Shown here piece after piece: positions 10,995 through 21,817 of a stretch of 64,000 bases of DNA. Made by a program: the position numbers and the translations under genes. Location: contig NC_080713.1 in NCBI RefSeq assembly GCF_019097595.1, forward strand, positions 4,523,699-4,587,698, written 5' to 3'. The notes beneath the pieces were generated by a model that saw nothing but the letters and a program-made list of their open reading frames with translations, was not told where the DNA came from and did no database searches. Each line of letters begins with the position of its first letter. The first letter of the stretch is position 1. Origin of the DNA: Hemibagrus wyckioides (Eukaryota > Chordata > Actinopteri > Siluriformes > Bagridae).

Positions 10995-11558
10995 TCTCCT
11001 CTTCTTTTCTTTTCTTTTCTTTTCTTTTCTTTACTTTTGTTTTCTTTTCTTTTCTTTTCTTTTCTTTTCTCTTCTCTTCTCTTCTCCTATTTCCTCTTTT
11101 CTTCTATTTTCTCTTCTCTTCTGTCATTTTCCTCTTCTATTTTCTCATTTTCTCTTCTCTCATTTATGTTTCTCTTCTCTTCTCTTCTCTTCTCTTCTCT
11201 TCTCTTCTCTTCTCTTCTCTTCTCTCATTTACGTTTCTCTTCTCTTCTCTTTTGTCATTTCCTCTTCTCTCATTTGTTTCTCTTCTCTTCTCTTCTCTCA
11301 TTTACGTTTCTCTTCTCTTCTCTTTTGTCATTTCCTCTTCTCTTCTTTTCTCTCATTTCCTTTTCTCTTCTCTTTTCTTCTCATCTCTTCTCTTCTATTT
11401 CCTCTTCTCTTCATTCATTTATTCTCCTATTTCCTCTTCTCCCTTTTTCTCTTCTCTTCTCTTCTCTTCTCTTCTCTTCTCTTCTCTTCTCTTCTCTTCT
11501 CTTCCCTTCCCTTCCCTTCCCTTCCCTTCCCTCCCCTCCCCTCCCCTCCCCTCCCCTC
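10995..11558 (+). repeat. 560-bp polypyrimidine array (TTTTC, TCTTC, CCCTT, CCCCT pentamers)
   Basis: C/T-only on the + strand, with unit type shifting left to right from TTTCT to TCTTC to CCCTT to CCCCT. Interruptions TCTCATTTACGTTTCTC and TTTTGTCATTTCCTC recur, showing internal duplication. Confidence 0.95.
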
Positions 11559-11654
11559 CGGTGAAGTGTGTGGTTTCTTTGAGCACCTGGCACTCTCAGC
11601 ACACTCTCTCTCTCTCTCCCTCCACCTCCAGACAAACTGCAGGGACTTAATCCA
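11559..11654 (+). repeat. Array 3' flank shared with the 4.85-kb copy
   Basis: Same motif order as 4851-4942: GGTGAAGTGTGTGGTTTCTT, GAGCACCTGGCACTCTCAG, CCACCTCCAGACAAACTG. Confidence 0.85.
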
Positions 11655-12255
11655 ATCACTTGGGTAAGGTCCTACTGTAAATATCAGTCAGGAATACAAT
11701 GAGATTTCAGAGCTGCTATCTGTCTGAATCTGCAGTCCTAGAAGGCAGACACTAAACATCACGGCCGAACTGCATGATGGACCTTTTCACTGTCCTCTTC
11801 ATCCTGATGTATATAAACCGATATGGACTCGTATGGGCTCATAGATCCTGTATGTTTTTGAAATAAGCCAGGAAAAATTCAACACTTGGGCAACTTTTAA
11901 CTCAACTCGACTGCAGGAAGTCAATCAATCACACCCGGGATTTTCAGGAGCACCTTTCTTTTTGTTGCTGCAGGATGCAAAACCAAAACAACGCTAATTA
12001 ATTCATTTTTCACTGCTAAGTAAATGTTCAGCCCTACACCCTCCTTAACCAATATTTGCTTTTGTTTTAGTTTCATTACGTGCAAAATGAAACCAAATCA
12101 ATCGAAACAGCGAGCAGCTTCTGGATCGAATCATTCCTTAAGGATTCAATCACTTTTCGCTTTGGGCTGGATGGACAGTGGAACATTGGCTAATACACTC
12201 ATTTAACACCCTATTAGTCCAGTTTTAACTTATTTCAATATTTTTTTCCATTTCA
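11655..12255. other. No gene seen; unique sequence
   Basis: Mixed unique DNA without repeats or a plausible coding frame. Confidence 0.5.
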
Positions 12256-12520
12256 TTGACTGTTCCATTTATCCGATCTATCCTCAGGTCACCGGGAGCC
12301 TGTGCCTATTTCAGGCGGCATCGGGCATCAAGGCAGGATACACCCTGGACGGAGTGCCAGGGCACATACACACTCATTCACACACTAGAGGCAATCAGCC
12401 TGGTAGCATGTCTTTGGACTGTGGGAGGAAACCCGGAGGAACCCTCAAAGAGTGAGAGCAAGACTCGAACCCAGGACGCTGGAGGTGTGAGGCAAACGAA
12501 GCCACCATGCCACCATTAGA
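12256..12520 (+). mobile_element. Teleost interspersed repeat (SINE-like)
   Basis: Contains GTCACCGGGAGCCTGTGCC, GGCATCGGGCATCAAGGCAG, GATACACCCTGGACGGAGTG, ATGTCTTTGGACTGTGGGAG, CCCGGAGGAACC and CTCGAACCCAGGACGCTG. I recall this order from a very abundant fish repeat. An 87-codon frame across it is not a gene. Confidence 0.7.
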
Positions 12521-12547
12521 GCAACATTATTACCTAAAACTTTGATA

Positions 12548-12750
12548 AGGCCTCCTGGTGGTCCAGTGGCAGGATCCCGCGCTCTCATTGCCGTGGCCAG
12601 GGTTCGATTCCTGGCTAGGAAGCTAACCCAGTCACTGAAGTGTTAACTCTCAGTGCCAGTCCCAAGTTTGGATTAAATAGGAGGGTTGCGTCAGGAAGGG
12701 CGTCCGGCGTAAAACCTGTCCTAAAACCTAAACATATGATACGATTTTGG
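12548..12750 (+). mobile_element. tRNA-derived SINE, plus orientation
   Basis: The head has a Pol III A box TGGTCCAGTGG at 12559-12569 and a perfect B box GGTTCGATTCC at 12601-12611, as in tRNA-derived SINEs. The body carries GCGTCAGGAAGGGCGTCCGG and CGTAAAACCTGTCC. A second copy in the opposite orientation lies at 50918-51136. Confidence 0.8.
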
Positions 12751-13180
12751 GAAAGCCACGATAATGTGAGGAAATTCCTCATACACCTAGTTCTATAAAG
12801 TAGACGAAACCTCAGGAGTTCTTCAGCCTGTCCTTCTGGTGGAATTGCTAAAGGTCCTATACAGAATCACTAGACGTAGAACCTCTTTGAAAAGCTGGAA
12901 CCATTTGTCATATTTTTGCCATATAAAACCATTTGCCATGTAAAAAACTCTTGAAGTCTTGAAGAAGCCTTGACTACGTGCGACACGGTTCCCAGTGTGA
13001 CAATCACTGCTCCTCTGTTCAAGCTGTGTGCTTCAGTTTGCTCCCAAAATTCAGATTAATATTTTATTTGTCTCAGACGCAACCAGACGCAGTGGGAGAG
13101 GCTTTCTCGACTGAATAAAAACAGACCAAGAATAGAATTACAATCAAAACTGATTTAACTCTACAGACAGGAGAGGAACA
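12751..13180. other. No gene seen
   Basis: AAAGGTCCTATACAGAATC and AGAACCTCTTTGAAAAGCTGG hint at an old MITE-type repeat, but I cannot define ends. Confidence 0.4.
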
Positions 13181-13183
13181 AAA

Positions 13184-13220
13184 TCTAATCCAATCCAATC
13201 TAATCTAATCTAATCTAATC
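13184..13220 (+). repeat. (AATCY)n short pentamer repeat
   Basis: Seven or so AATCC/AATCT units. Confidence 0.85.
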
Positions 13221-13625
13221 GCATTTGATTTTTCTGTAGTAACAGCTCATACAGAAGGAATTGTGTGGAGAATGCGGAAATGAGTGTGAGACTAATCATA
13301 AAGCAAAACAAACAAACAAACAAACATATAAACGACTGATGAGGTGAAAATTTCTATTTGAGAGAATTTTCACATCACCTGCAGTCAGGAACTCCATCTC
13401 CTAACACCACCACCACACACACAGACACACACAATCAGCTTCACATTAATTGAAGTTGTTTATCTGTATTCATATCCCTCTCTATGACATATAATAACTT
13501 TAATAACTCATTAAATGTAAATATAAACCATTTAAAAAGCACAGCATGGTATTCATTAATAAATTTAAAAAATTGTAATGATCATCAAATCAACACGATA
13601 CATGAGGCAGTACCTTCCTGGCACT
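13221..13625. other. No gene seen
   Basis: Unique AT-rich sequence with a short CAAA run at about 13306-13325. Confidence 0.5.
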
Positions 13626-13628
13626 TCA

Positions 13629-13694
<66 letters not shown>
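13629..13694 (+). repeat. (ATT)n microsatellite
   Basis: About 22 triplets; the poly-Leu and poly-Tyr frames across it are artefacts. Confidence 0.93.
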
Positions 13695-13931
13695 CATTAT
13701 ATAACAGCATCATCCTCCGTGTTATTCTGTACTTGTTATTCCGGTGTTTCCCCCCTGCCATGGACGCTGAGGATGATTATTGGATTTGTCTAAATGACCA
13801 TCATGCTGAGTTTCCACACTGAGAGACATGAGACATGTCTTACTGGAACATCACCAGATCTCTTTATTTCTCTCAGCAGATACAGTAATATCTTAACTGT
13901 ACCCAAAACCATGATCTCTAAAAATCCTGCA

Positions 13932-13973
13932 TTTAAACACTTACATTTGAGCTACTGCTCTACTTCTAGGCAG
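13932..13973 (+). repeat. Left direct repeat flanking the 14-kb array
   Basis: TTTAAACACTTACATTTGAG, CTACTGCTCTA and a final CAG match 14679-14722 right of the array (AAATTTGAGCCACTGCTCTA). Same arrangement as at 3.4/4.95 kb. Confidence 0.75.
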
Positions 13974-13996
13974 GGCTTGGACATTCAGCTGAGATT

Positions 13997-14616
13997 CTCC
14001 TCTCCTCTCCTCTCCTCTCCTCTCCTCTCCTCTCCTCTCCTCTCCTCTCCTCTCCTCTCCTCTCCTCTCCTCTCCTCTCCTCTCCTCTCCTCTCCTACTC
14101 TTCCTCTTCTCTTCTCCTTTTTACTCTTCCTTTCTTCTCTCCTCTCTTCTCCCTTTTCTCTTCTCCTTTTTTTCTCTTCTCCCTTTTTCCTCCTCTTCTC
14201 TTCTTTTCTCTTCTCTTTTCCTTTTTTCTCTTCTCTTCTCTCCTCTCCTCTTCTGTTCTCTTCTCTTCTTTTCCGTTCTACATTTGCTCATCTACTTTTC
14301 CTCTTCTCTTCTTTTCTCCCCTCCTTTTTTCTCTTCTCTTCGTTTCTCATCTTTTCTCTTCTATTCTCATCTCTTTTCTTCTCTTTTCTTCTCTTCTTTA
14401 CTCTTCTACCTTTGCTCATCTACTTTTCCTCTTCTTTCTTTTTACTTTTCATTTCTTCTCTCCTCTCCTGTCCTCTCTTCTCCCTTTTTTCTCTTCTCTT
14501 CTCTTCTCCTTTTATCTCTTCTCTTTTCCTTTTTACTCTTCCTTTCTTCTCTCTTCTCCTCTCTTCTCCTCTCTTCTCCTCTCCTCTCTTCTCTTCTCTT
14601 CTCTTCTCTTCTCTTC
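13997..14616 (+). repeat. 620-bp polypyrimidine array (CTCCT and CTTCT pentamers)
   Basis: Starts with about 20 CTCCT units and degrades to mixed CTTCT/CTTTT. The + strand is C/T-rich throughout. Confidence 0.95.
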
Positions 14617-14678
14617 AGTAGGACCTTTTCAGTGGCAACATTTAATCAGATTTATTTGCTAGTTGAAATCCTACTAAG

Positions 14679-14722
14679 TTTAAACACTTAAATTTGAGCC
14701 ACTGCTCTAAGACTCTCCCACA
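14679..14722 (+). repeat. Right direct repeat flanking the 14-kb array
   Basis: Diverged copy of 13932-13973. Confidence 0.75.
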
Positions 14723-15160
14723 GACTCTCGCGTGGAACGACGGAAATATGCCAAGAAATCGTAAATGTTTCTCGAGATCTTAAAAATGATTGTGTAAATA
14801 CGTAACACACAACACACATAATGTACAACAACCAGGAAGAAAAGACTTTCAGATTTCAGACGTCTGACCTTGACCCTGTTGGGATCGATTCCAAAATCGA
14901 ATCAGTTCATCTGCAGGTTACTATGACAACTTCATAATTCTACAGCACATAACCACTCGTTCTGGGGATTATGTCAAAAACAAGAATCCCAGAAGAACGA
15001 CTGTGAAAAAATATCACTGGGACTTATTTTCATATATAACAAAAAAAAAATAGGAAAAACTATTTCCATGGTAACAAGGCACAACACACATAGGAAGAAA
15101 AGTGTAGACTCATTATTAGTAACCACAAAAAAGAAGGCATATAAACAAAAACATGGATGT
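14723..15160. other. No gene seen
   Basis: Unique sequence. Confidence 0.5.
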
Positions 15161-15161
15161 A

Positions 15162-15162
15162 C

Positions 15163-15226
<64 letters not shown>

Positions 15227-15338
15227 TTATTTGTTTGTTTGTTTGTTTGTTTGTTTGTTTATGGTGGTCTCCCCTGTGCTTTGGGGGTTTCCTTACTCTG
15301 GTTTCTTCTTGTGTGTGTGTGTGTGTGTGTGTGTGTGA
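15162..15338 (+). repeat. Compound (ATT)n-(TTTG)n-(GT)n microsatellites
   Basis: ATT triplets to about 15223, TTTG tetramers about 15226-15259, and a GT run at 15310-15338, with a short unique spacer. Confidence 0.93.
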
Positions 15339-15412
15339 TTGTACCCTTTAATGATTTGGTGCCCCGTCTAGTCTCCAGGACCCACATGACTGTAAGGTTC
15401 ACGATACAGACA

Positions 15413-15503
15413 ACGGATGGATGGATGGATGGACGGATGGACAGACAGATGGATGGATGGACGAATGGATGGATAGATAGATGGATGGATGGACGAATGG
15501 ATG

Positions 15504-15578
<75 letters not shown>

Positions 15579-16218
15579 GGATGGATGGATGGATGGATGG
15601 ATGGATGGATGGATGGATGGATGGACAGACAGATGGATGGACAAATGGATGGATAGATAGATGGATGGATGGACAGACGAATGGATGGATGGATAGATAG
15701 ATAGATGGATGGATGGATGGATGGATGGATGGACAGACAGATGGATGGATAAATGGGCGGTTGGACAGATGGACAGATAAATGGATGGATAAATGGATGG
15801 GTAGGTGTATGTATGGATAGATGGACAGAAAGACGGACGGATGTATGTATGGAAAGATGTATGAACAAACGGATGGACGGACGAACGGATGGATAGATTG
15901 ATGGATGGATGGACGGACAGATGTATGAACAAACGGATGGATGGACGGGCAAACGGATGGATAGATTGATGGATGGACGGACAGATGTATGAACAAACGG
16001 ATGGATGTACGGATGAACGGATGGATAGACTGATGGATGGATGGACGGACAGATGTATGAACAAACGGATGGATGTACAGATGAACGGATGGATAGACTG
16101 ATGGATGGATGGACGGACAGATGTATGAACAAATGGATGGATGGACGGACGAACGGATGGATACATAGATGGATGTATGGATGGACAGATGGATGGATAG
16201 ATAGATGGATGGATAGAT
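15413..16218 (+). repeat. 0.8-kb (GGAT)n/(GATA)n array with about 68-bp higher-order units
   Basis: GGAT and GATA tetramers. At the right end CAGATGTATGAACAAA recurs at 15918, 15982, 16050 and 16118 (spacings 64, 68, 68), so variant-bearing units of 64-68 bp are themselves tandem. The Ile-His-Pro-Ser frames on the minus strand are repeat translations. Confidence 0.94.
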
Positions 16219-16716
16219 ATATAAATATATTTCTTAGAAAAAGTTGTTTTTTCCATTGACTATTAAATAAATGTAAGTTGATTTTTAGTTGATTTCTGAA
16301 TAAATAAAAATGAAGCTCTAGGTACCACACTTCTGGACCGTGTCTTTATATTTTCCCCCGTCCCTCAGCGTCTCTCCTCCTGCTTTACATGCGTCCCAGG
16401 CAGAGACACTTGTTGATGTCAGAGTGTGAGTTCATAATGTCAAGTTTATTTATTACTGGTTGAATATTTCACCTGTCCATGAATTAGGCCCTTGTGGATG
16501 CAGATCTTATGGTGTAATAATCCATTATGAGCCCCCCTTAGACCTTCACCCCAGCGTTGTCTGTCTGTATCCAAGGCAACGTGAGGTGATGAAGTGCACC
16601 ACACTGCTGAGGAGCATAATTTGACAGAATGATACATAACTGCTTATTGCTTTTCTCTTTGAGAGGAAATGCAAAGCAGAGATTCTTCACTCTATCACTG
16701 GCTCGCTCTGCCCATC

Positions 16717-16718
<2 letters not shown>
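16219..16718. other. No gene seen; unique sequence
   Basis: Balanced-composition unique DNA at 16330-16640 without coding character. Confidence 0.45.

Positions 16719-16748
<30 letters not shown>
16719..16748 (+). repeat. (CT)n microsatellite
   Basis: About 14 CT dinucleotides. Confidence 0.9.
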
Positions 16749-16750
<2 letters not shown>

Positions 16751-16982
16751 GCACTACCTCTGTTTAGTCTAACTCCTCTAGTTTTCTTTCTTTTTCCACA
16801 TATAGCAGACTTCATTTAGAGTGATTAACAATCACATTAAGCTCACATTTATTCATTTGACTTATAGTATAGTGCTTTTAACAAGGCAGCTTTACACTTC
16901 TACATTTCTTGCATTTAGCAGCCGCCCTTATCCATGGAGACTTACAATTTACCACATTTTATACAACTGAGCAATTAATTAC

Positions 16983-17578
16983 CTGACTTTATACCTCCCT
17001 GTTTGTGCGTCTTTTCTGCACATAAAGCAACAAAAAAAGAACAAAATCAAAACCAATAGTTAATTTGCTCAGAGTTAACAGAGATAATCTAATAACATTC
17101 ACACACTATTTCTATCAACGTTTTTTAATCAAATAGTAATTGTAATAACTTTCTCATACACTGTGTTGCCAAAAGTTTTGGGACGTCTGCCTTTACATGC
17201 ACATGAATGTAATATAGAGTTGTTCTACCCTTTGCAGCTATAACAGCTTCAACTCCTCTGGGAAGGCTTTCCACAAGGTTTAGGAGTGTGTTTATGGGAA
17301 TTTTTGACCGTTCCTCTAGAAGCACATTGGTGAGGTCAGACACTGATGTTGGACGAGAAGGTCTGGCTCGCAGTCTCCGCTCTAATTCATCCCAAAGGTG
17401 TTCTATCAGGTTGAGGTCAGGACTCTGTGCAGGCCAGTCAAGTTCCTCCACACCAAACTCACTCATCCATGTCTTTATGGACCTTGCTTTGTGCACTGGT
17501 GCACAGTCATGTTAGAACAGGAAGGGGTCATCCCCAAACTGTTCCCACAATGTTGGGAGCATGAAATTGTTCAAACTG
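16983..17578 (-). mobile_element. Tc1/mariner-type transposon 3' part plus flank; left arm of a large inverted repeat
   Basis: The minus-strand frame 17496-17125 encodes a Tc1-type C-terminal transposase segment: DWPAQSPDLNLIEHLWDELE carries a Tc1-like second Asp and the terminal Glu of the DDE triad, followed by a LVESLPRGVEAVI-like tail. The element end is near 17158, where a terminal sequence GTTGCCAAAAGTTTTGGGAC begins. Homology with the right arm (19246-19986) continues about 170 bp beyond the transposon end, to 16983, so the duplicated unit is larger than the transposon piece. The N-terminal two thirds of the transposase is missing. Confidence 0.85.
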
Positions 17579-17599
17579 TCTTGGTATGTTGAAATTTTG

Positions 17600-17700
17600 G
17601 AGATGTTCGAATCCAGACGTCTAGCCTTGCTCAGGGGCCCAGCAGTGCAGCTTGGTGGACCTGAGATTTGAATTTACAACCTTCTTCTCAGAATTCAAAC
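17600..17700 (-). mobile_element. tRNA-SINE fragment, minus orientation
   Basis: CCTTGCTCAGGGGCCCAGCA and GCAGCTTGGTGG read in reverse as the body of the SINE family seen at 57519-57745 (CAAGCTGCC then CAAGGCCC). Confidence 0.55.
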
Positions 17701-18115
17701 TACCACATCCCAAATTATCAAATCAACAAACTCACAAAACCTAGATGAGAAAGCCAGAGGTATCAGTCGCAAGCGAAAACTGAAGGCCACTGAAAACTGA
17801 AATGACCCGAGGACCAAATGACCCAAGCAGCTGCACAATTTTTCATCACAAAGATCATCACTGAAGCTGGACTCAACAATAAACTCAACCACTTCCTGTT
17901 TCCAAAAGCTTATATAATATATTAACACTTTTTATTCATAATGTACATATTCTATGAGCTTTGTAATTAATAAATAGCTATTTCTCACTTCTCTTTTCCT
18001 TCTTTCTATTGATTTGAGTTTAATTCCTTTTTCTCCTGGTTGATAGAAATGTGTAAATAAAAAGGATGGAGGATGCACTTGAAAAATTCACCAATGTCCG
18101 GAACATAACACGGGT
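17701..18115. other. No gene seen
   Basis: Unique sequence inside the spacer of the inverted repeat. Confidence 0.5.
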
Positions 18116-18365
18116 TATCCATCCATCCATCCATTGTCTATACCCTCATTATTCCTAATTAGGGTCACAGGGATCTGCTAAAGTCTATCCCAGCACACCC
18201 TGGACAGGTCACAAGTCCATCACAGGGCCACACATATAGACAGACAACCACACACACACACACACACACACTCCCATGGGAAATTTAGAATTACCAATCA
18301 ACCTAATGTACATGTTTTTGGACTGTGGGAGGAAACTGGAGTACCCGGAGTAAACCCACACAGGC
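18116..18365 (+). mobile_element. Teleost interspersed repeat (non-LTR tail or SINE-like)
   Basis: Begins with four CATC units, then ATTAGGGTCACAGGGATCTG, CCAGCACACCCTGGACAGGT, GTCCATCACAGGGCCACACA, a CA run, and ATGTTTTTGGACTGTGGGAG followed by AACTGGAGTACCCGGAG. This order is well known from fish genomes. Class uncertain. Confidence 0.7.
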
Positions 18366-19245
18366 ACATGCCTTATCTGTTATATATTACAGATTTTAGT
18401 AAATGTAACATGCGATACACAAAACTACAGCTCTGATGTGGCTTCATTCAGATGAAGTAAATGAAATATAGCCTTGGATTACAAGGAGACAGTGGTGTTG
18501 GAGAAGCTCCTGCAGCGATATGATAACGCGTGATGTGATCTACTTGTTTATCCAATCAACCACATAACTACATACGAAGAGTACTGCGGTTCCAAAAATT
18601 GAGCACTGAGAGCTGGGAGAAATAAATCAGATTTGTGTCATTTCAACCTTGTGAACACTGAGTACATGATTGTAGCCTGTCGGGCAGAACAAGGCGTGTT
18701 GGTTTCTGCTGTCGTCCACTGGTCATTACGTTTGAAGGAAGTCTGACGTGACGTGTCATTGCCGAGGCCGTTCTCCTTCCTCGGAGCGATACATTAGTGA
18801 CTGCTGGGTAGAATTCACAAAGTGCTGAACCTTTTTCCAGAATGACAGGCCCTCTGTGACTCACATCTCTGACCTCTCTCTGATCATTCCTCTCTCAGAA
18901 GAGCTTTCCTTTCTGGAAACTGTCAGCATAACTCTTTTCTTAGGTGACCTTTGACCTGTGATTCAGTCTAAAGCAGCAGTGGGCTTTCCTTTGAAGCAAT
19001 CAGGCTGTCTTTTGGCTGTTCTGACTATTTCCTTGGGTAGATATAGGAGAGATTCAGAGAGCTGGTTTGTTTAATGAGTGATCTGAATTCATGTTAAAGT
19101 GTATTATTATTTCTAATCAGCATGCAGGCTTTGAGTTTCATCCTCTACGGAAATTCGGAGAAACTTCCTTCATTGACATGTCCGCTTTCACTTTACCCAC
19201 AATGCACCTGCCGATCGAAGTAGAGTGGATTTAGCGTTCGTATTG
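18366..19245. other. No gene seen; unique spacer
   Basis: Balanced unique sequence; 18600-18900 has short open frames only. Confidence 0.45.
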
Positions 19246-19986
19246 GACAATTTCATGCTTTGTGGGAACAGTTTGGGGATGACCCCTTCCTGTTCCAACA
19301 TGACTGTAGACCAGTGCACAAAGCAAGGTCCATAAAGACATGGATGAGTGAGTTTGGTGTGGAGGAACTTGACTGGCCTGCACAGAGTCCTGACCTCAAC
19401 CCCATAGAACACCTTTGGGATGAATAAGATTGCACTAGGTTATTATACATCTTAAATTGTTGTTATTGCACAAACTTTAAATGTGTATTATGTCGACTGG
19501 TTTTGTAAAGTCTAATAGCAGTAGGGAGAAAAGAGTGGAGACTGCAAGCCAGGTTGTCTCGTCCAACATCAGTGCCTGACCTCACAAATGCGCTTCTAAA
19601 TGAAAACTTCCCATTAACACACTCTTATACCTTGTGGAAAGCCTTCCCAGAAGAGTTGAAGCTGTTATAGCTGCAAAGGGCGGGACAACTCCATATTACA
19701 TTCATGTGCATGTAAAGGCAGACGTCCCAAAACTTTTGGCCATGTAAACATGTAGCATTATACAACATATGACAAAGTTATTACAAATAATATTTGATTA
19801 AAGAAGGTTGATAGAAACAGTGTGTGAAAGTTGTTGTTGTTGGTGATTAGAAATGTGATTTAATTGTTGATTTTTATAATGAGTGTGTTATTCCCTCTGA
19901 GCAAATGAACTTTTGGTTTTGATTTTGTTCTTTCTTTGTTTGCTTTATGTGCAGAAAAGACGCACAAACAGGGAGGTATAAAGTCA
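19246..19986 (+). mobile_element. Right arm of the inverted repeat: Tc1-type transposase remnant with an insertion
   Basis: Plus-strand counterpart of 16983-17578, including the transposase C-terminal coding sequence and the end sequence GTCCCAAAACTTTTGGCC at about 19725, then about 240 bp of shared flank through GGAGGTATAAAGTCAG at 19986. About 110 bp at 19426-19536 (containing TTATTGCACAAACTTTAAAT) is absent from the left arm and splits the frame just after the DDE Glu region, so it is a later insertion. The product is dead. Confidence 0.85.
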
Positions 19987-20500
19987 GACTGTGTGAGCTT
20001 CAGTAAAACACACCTGCTGTTCATAAAGGTTCAGTTTATAAAGACAAAAACACTGAGATTTTGATATTAATAGCCTTCTCACAGCAGGAATTACATCTCT
20101 GCAGTGGAGTTTGTAATACACACACATGAAATATTCACAGAATTGTGTTTTGAAGCTAAAACAAATCACAAATGTGCAAATTCCAACTTGGAGACAAATA
20201 CACTATTATTTAGACAGAAAAAAACTACATTACAATCTGAAAAAATTAAAAATACAGAAATGTTCAAATACTAATCTCCTACAATCATTTATGTTTATTA
20301 TTCTGATTCGTGGTTTTATCTTAAAGGTAATTATTTAATAATAATAATAATAACCAAAGGAGAAAAGTTGCACTAATAAGGGCTCATAAAATTAAATCAG
20401 TCGAATATACTGCTAAATTAAGCACCTCTCTGAACAAATACTACTACTTACAAATGATAAATAATTCAATAATAGGACAAATACATGATAAATAATACAG
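19987..20500. other. No gene seen
   Basis: AT-rich unique DNA with an (AAT)n stretch near 20338-20352. Confidence 0.5.
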
Positions 20501-20501
20501 T

Positions 20502-20835
20502 TGAGTTCATACGTTTACGTACACTTGTTGTAAAACCTTATTATTATTTTAAATAAATGATTTTTATTGCAGTTTATTTATTTGGTCCTGCCCTTAATAA
20601 GCCATTTCCTCCAGTAAAAATCCTCCAGGTCCTGCACATTATTTACACCACATTAAGAGCCAGGGGGGTGTAAACTTTTGAACAGGATGGTGTCAATTAT
20701 TATTATTTTGATTTAAAGATACTATTTTCCTTTTAGTACTACCCTTCACAAGATATTTACATGTTTCCCAGAAGACAAAAATAAAACCAATTTACACCAA
20801 GTATCCTGTCCAAAAGTTTACACCGAGTAACAACT
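20502..20835 (+). mobile_element. Degenerate MITE-like element with an internal inverted repeat
   Basis: 20502-20525 (GTTGAGTTCATACGTTTACG) resembles Tc1-family termini. GGTGTAAACTTTTGAACAGG at 20667-20686 is the reverse complement, with one mismatch, of a segment at 20803-20824, giving a hairpin-capable unit of about 158 bp. No coding frame. Confidence 0.55.
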
Positions 20836-20982
20836 GTGTAATCACTATTTTGTAATATATCAGTTGCAGATAGAAAGCAACAGAACTAATAGATAATTAT
20901 ATGAAAATGTTGATCATTACTTTAATAATTGCATCACACATAATGATCTAATCTACATTACATATTTAGCTAACAGTCTGAC

Positions 20983-20995
20983 GTTGCCTAGCAAC
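20983..20995. promoter_or_regulatory. RFX-type X-box palindrome
   Basis: GTTGCCTAGCAAC is an inverted repeat of the RFX half-site (GTTGCC and its mirror GGCAAC, here AGCAAC) with a one-base centre. Such X-boxes are typical of promoters of ciliary genes. It lies about 1 kb upstream of the coiled-coil ATG and about 620 bp from a candidate minus-strand start. Function is inferred from the motif only. Confidence 0.5.
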
Positions 20996-21409
20996 AACAG
21001 TGTATGCTAACGTTAGCTCAGTCACCGTTAGGCTAACATCAACAGGTGTAGACAGTAAATATGATTATCCTGACCGGAGCTAATTTACTGAAACCAACCA
21101 ACTCACATCTCCTTTCTTTCTTTTCATCCATGATGACATTAAAGTTGCTGTTTCTGGCGTTTCCTCGCTGATTGTCCCGCAACCTGTTCATTACACCTGT
21201 TCAGTGAGTGTGCACGTGACAGGACGCGGACACGCGCATCGTGTCCTGCTCGGACTAAATACAAAACAAAATCCACTTATTATTGTTTTATTATTAACAT
21301 TTTTGCAGATACTACAAGGCGTGTATAAACCTATGATCTCAGGTGTATAAATCATACACTAAATAGTAAAACTGTTGATGCTAAATGTGTTGGTGTTAAC
21401 AGTGTAGCT

Positions 21410-21615
21410 TAGCAACGGCGTTTATTCGCCTCGCGCCATCTCGGGTTCATTAAGCAATATAAAATATGTCGAGAAAAGAAAATAAAAACAGTACGAAGTT
21501 CCACATTCATTAAGGAAGCAAAGTAGATCTTCACACAGCCAACCTGCTCTCCCAATTCCTCCATCAACTCCTCACCCTGTGCTCCACTCTCTCCGGTATA
21601 CACACCTGACGCCAT
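21410..21615 (-). CDS. Candidate first exon of a divergent minus-strand gene (weak)
   Basis: A 68-codon frame begins with an ATG at 21615-21613 inside the CpG-rich block; the product starts MASGVYTGESGAQGEELMEE. After about 24 codons the minus strand reads GAGCAG then GTTGGC, a possible exon end with a GT donor, and the predicted sequence beyond loses coding character. I do not recognise the protein. Support is the CpG context, the reasonable opening residues and the donor-like site. Against it, no downstream exon can be identified in the window. Confidence 0.25.
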
Positions 21616-21805
21616 GCCGGAGAGACAACGGCGTCCCGCTCACTACACAATCACACGATTAAAGAAAACTATTTTAATCCTTTATTTATTACTTAAAGAC
21701 TGCGATTTCTGCTTTTCTGTCAGGAAAAAAAATATTCAGAAGAGTGTAGAAAAAATGAGAAAAGTTTGGAAGAATTCAAAACCACTATTCTGGGCTGCCT
21801 CACTC

Positions 21806-21817
21806 TGCGCATGCGCG
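21806..21817. promoter_or_regulatory. NRF1-type palindromic site
   Basis: TGCGCATGCGCG matches the NRF1 consensus YGCGCAYGCGCR at nearly all positions. It is about 180 bp upstream of the coiled-coil ATG, where core promoter elements of housekeeping-type genes often sit. Confidence 0.5.

Noticed and set aside
15259..16330. Minus-strand frames of 245-320 codons rich in Ile, His, Pro and Ser
   Set aside because: Translations of the GGAT/GATA array.
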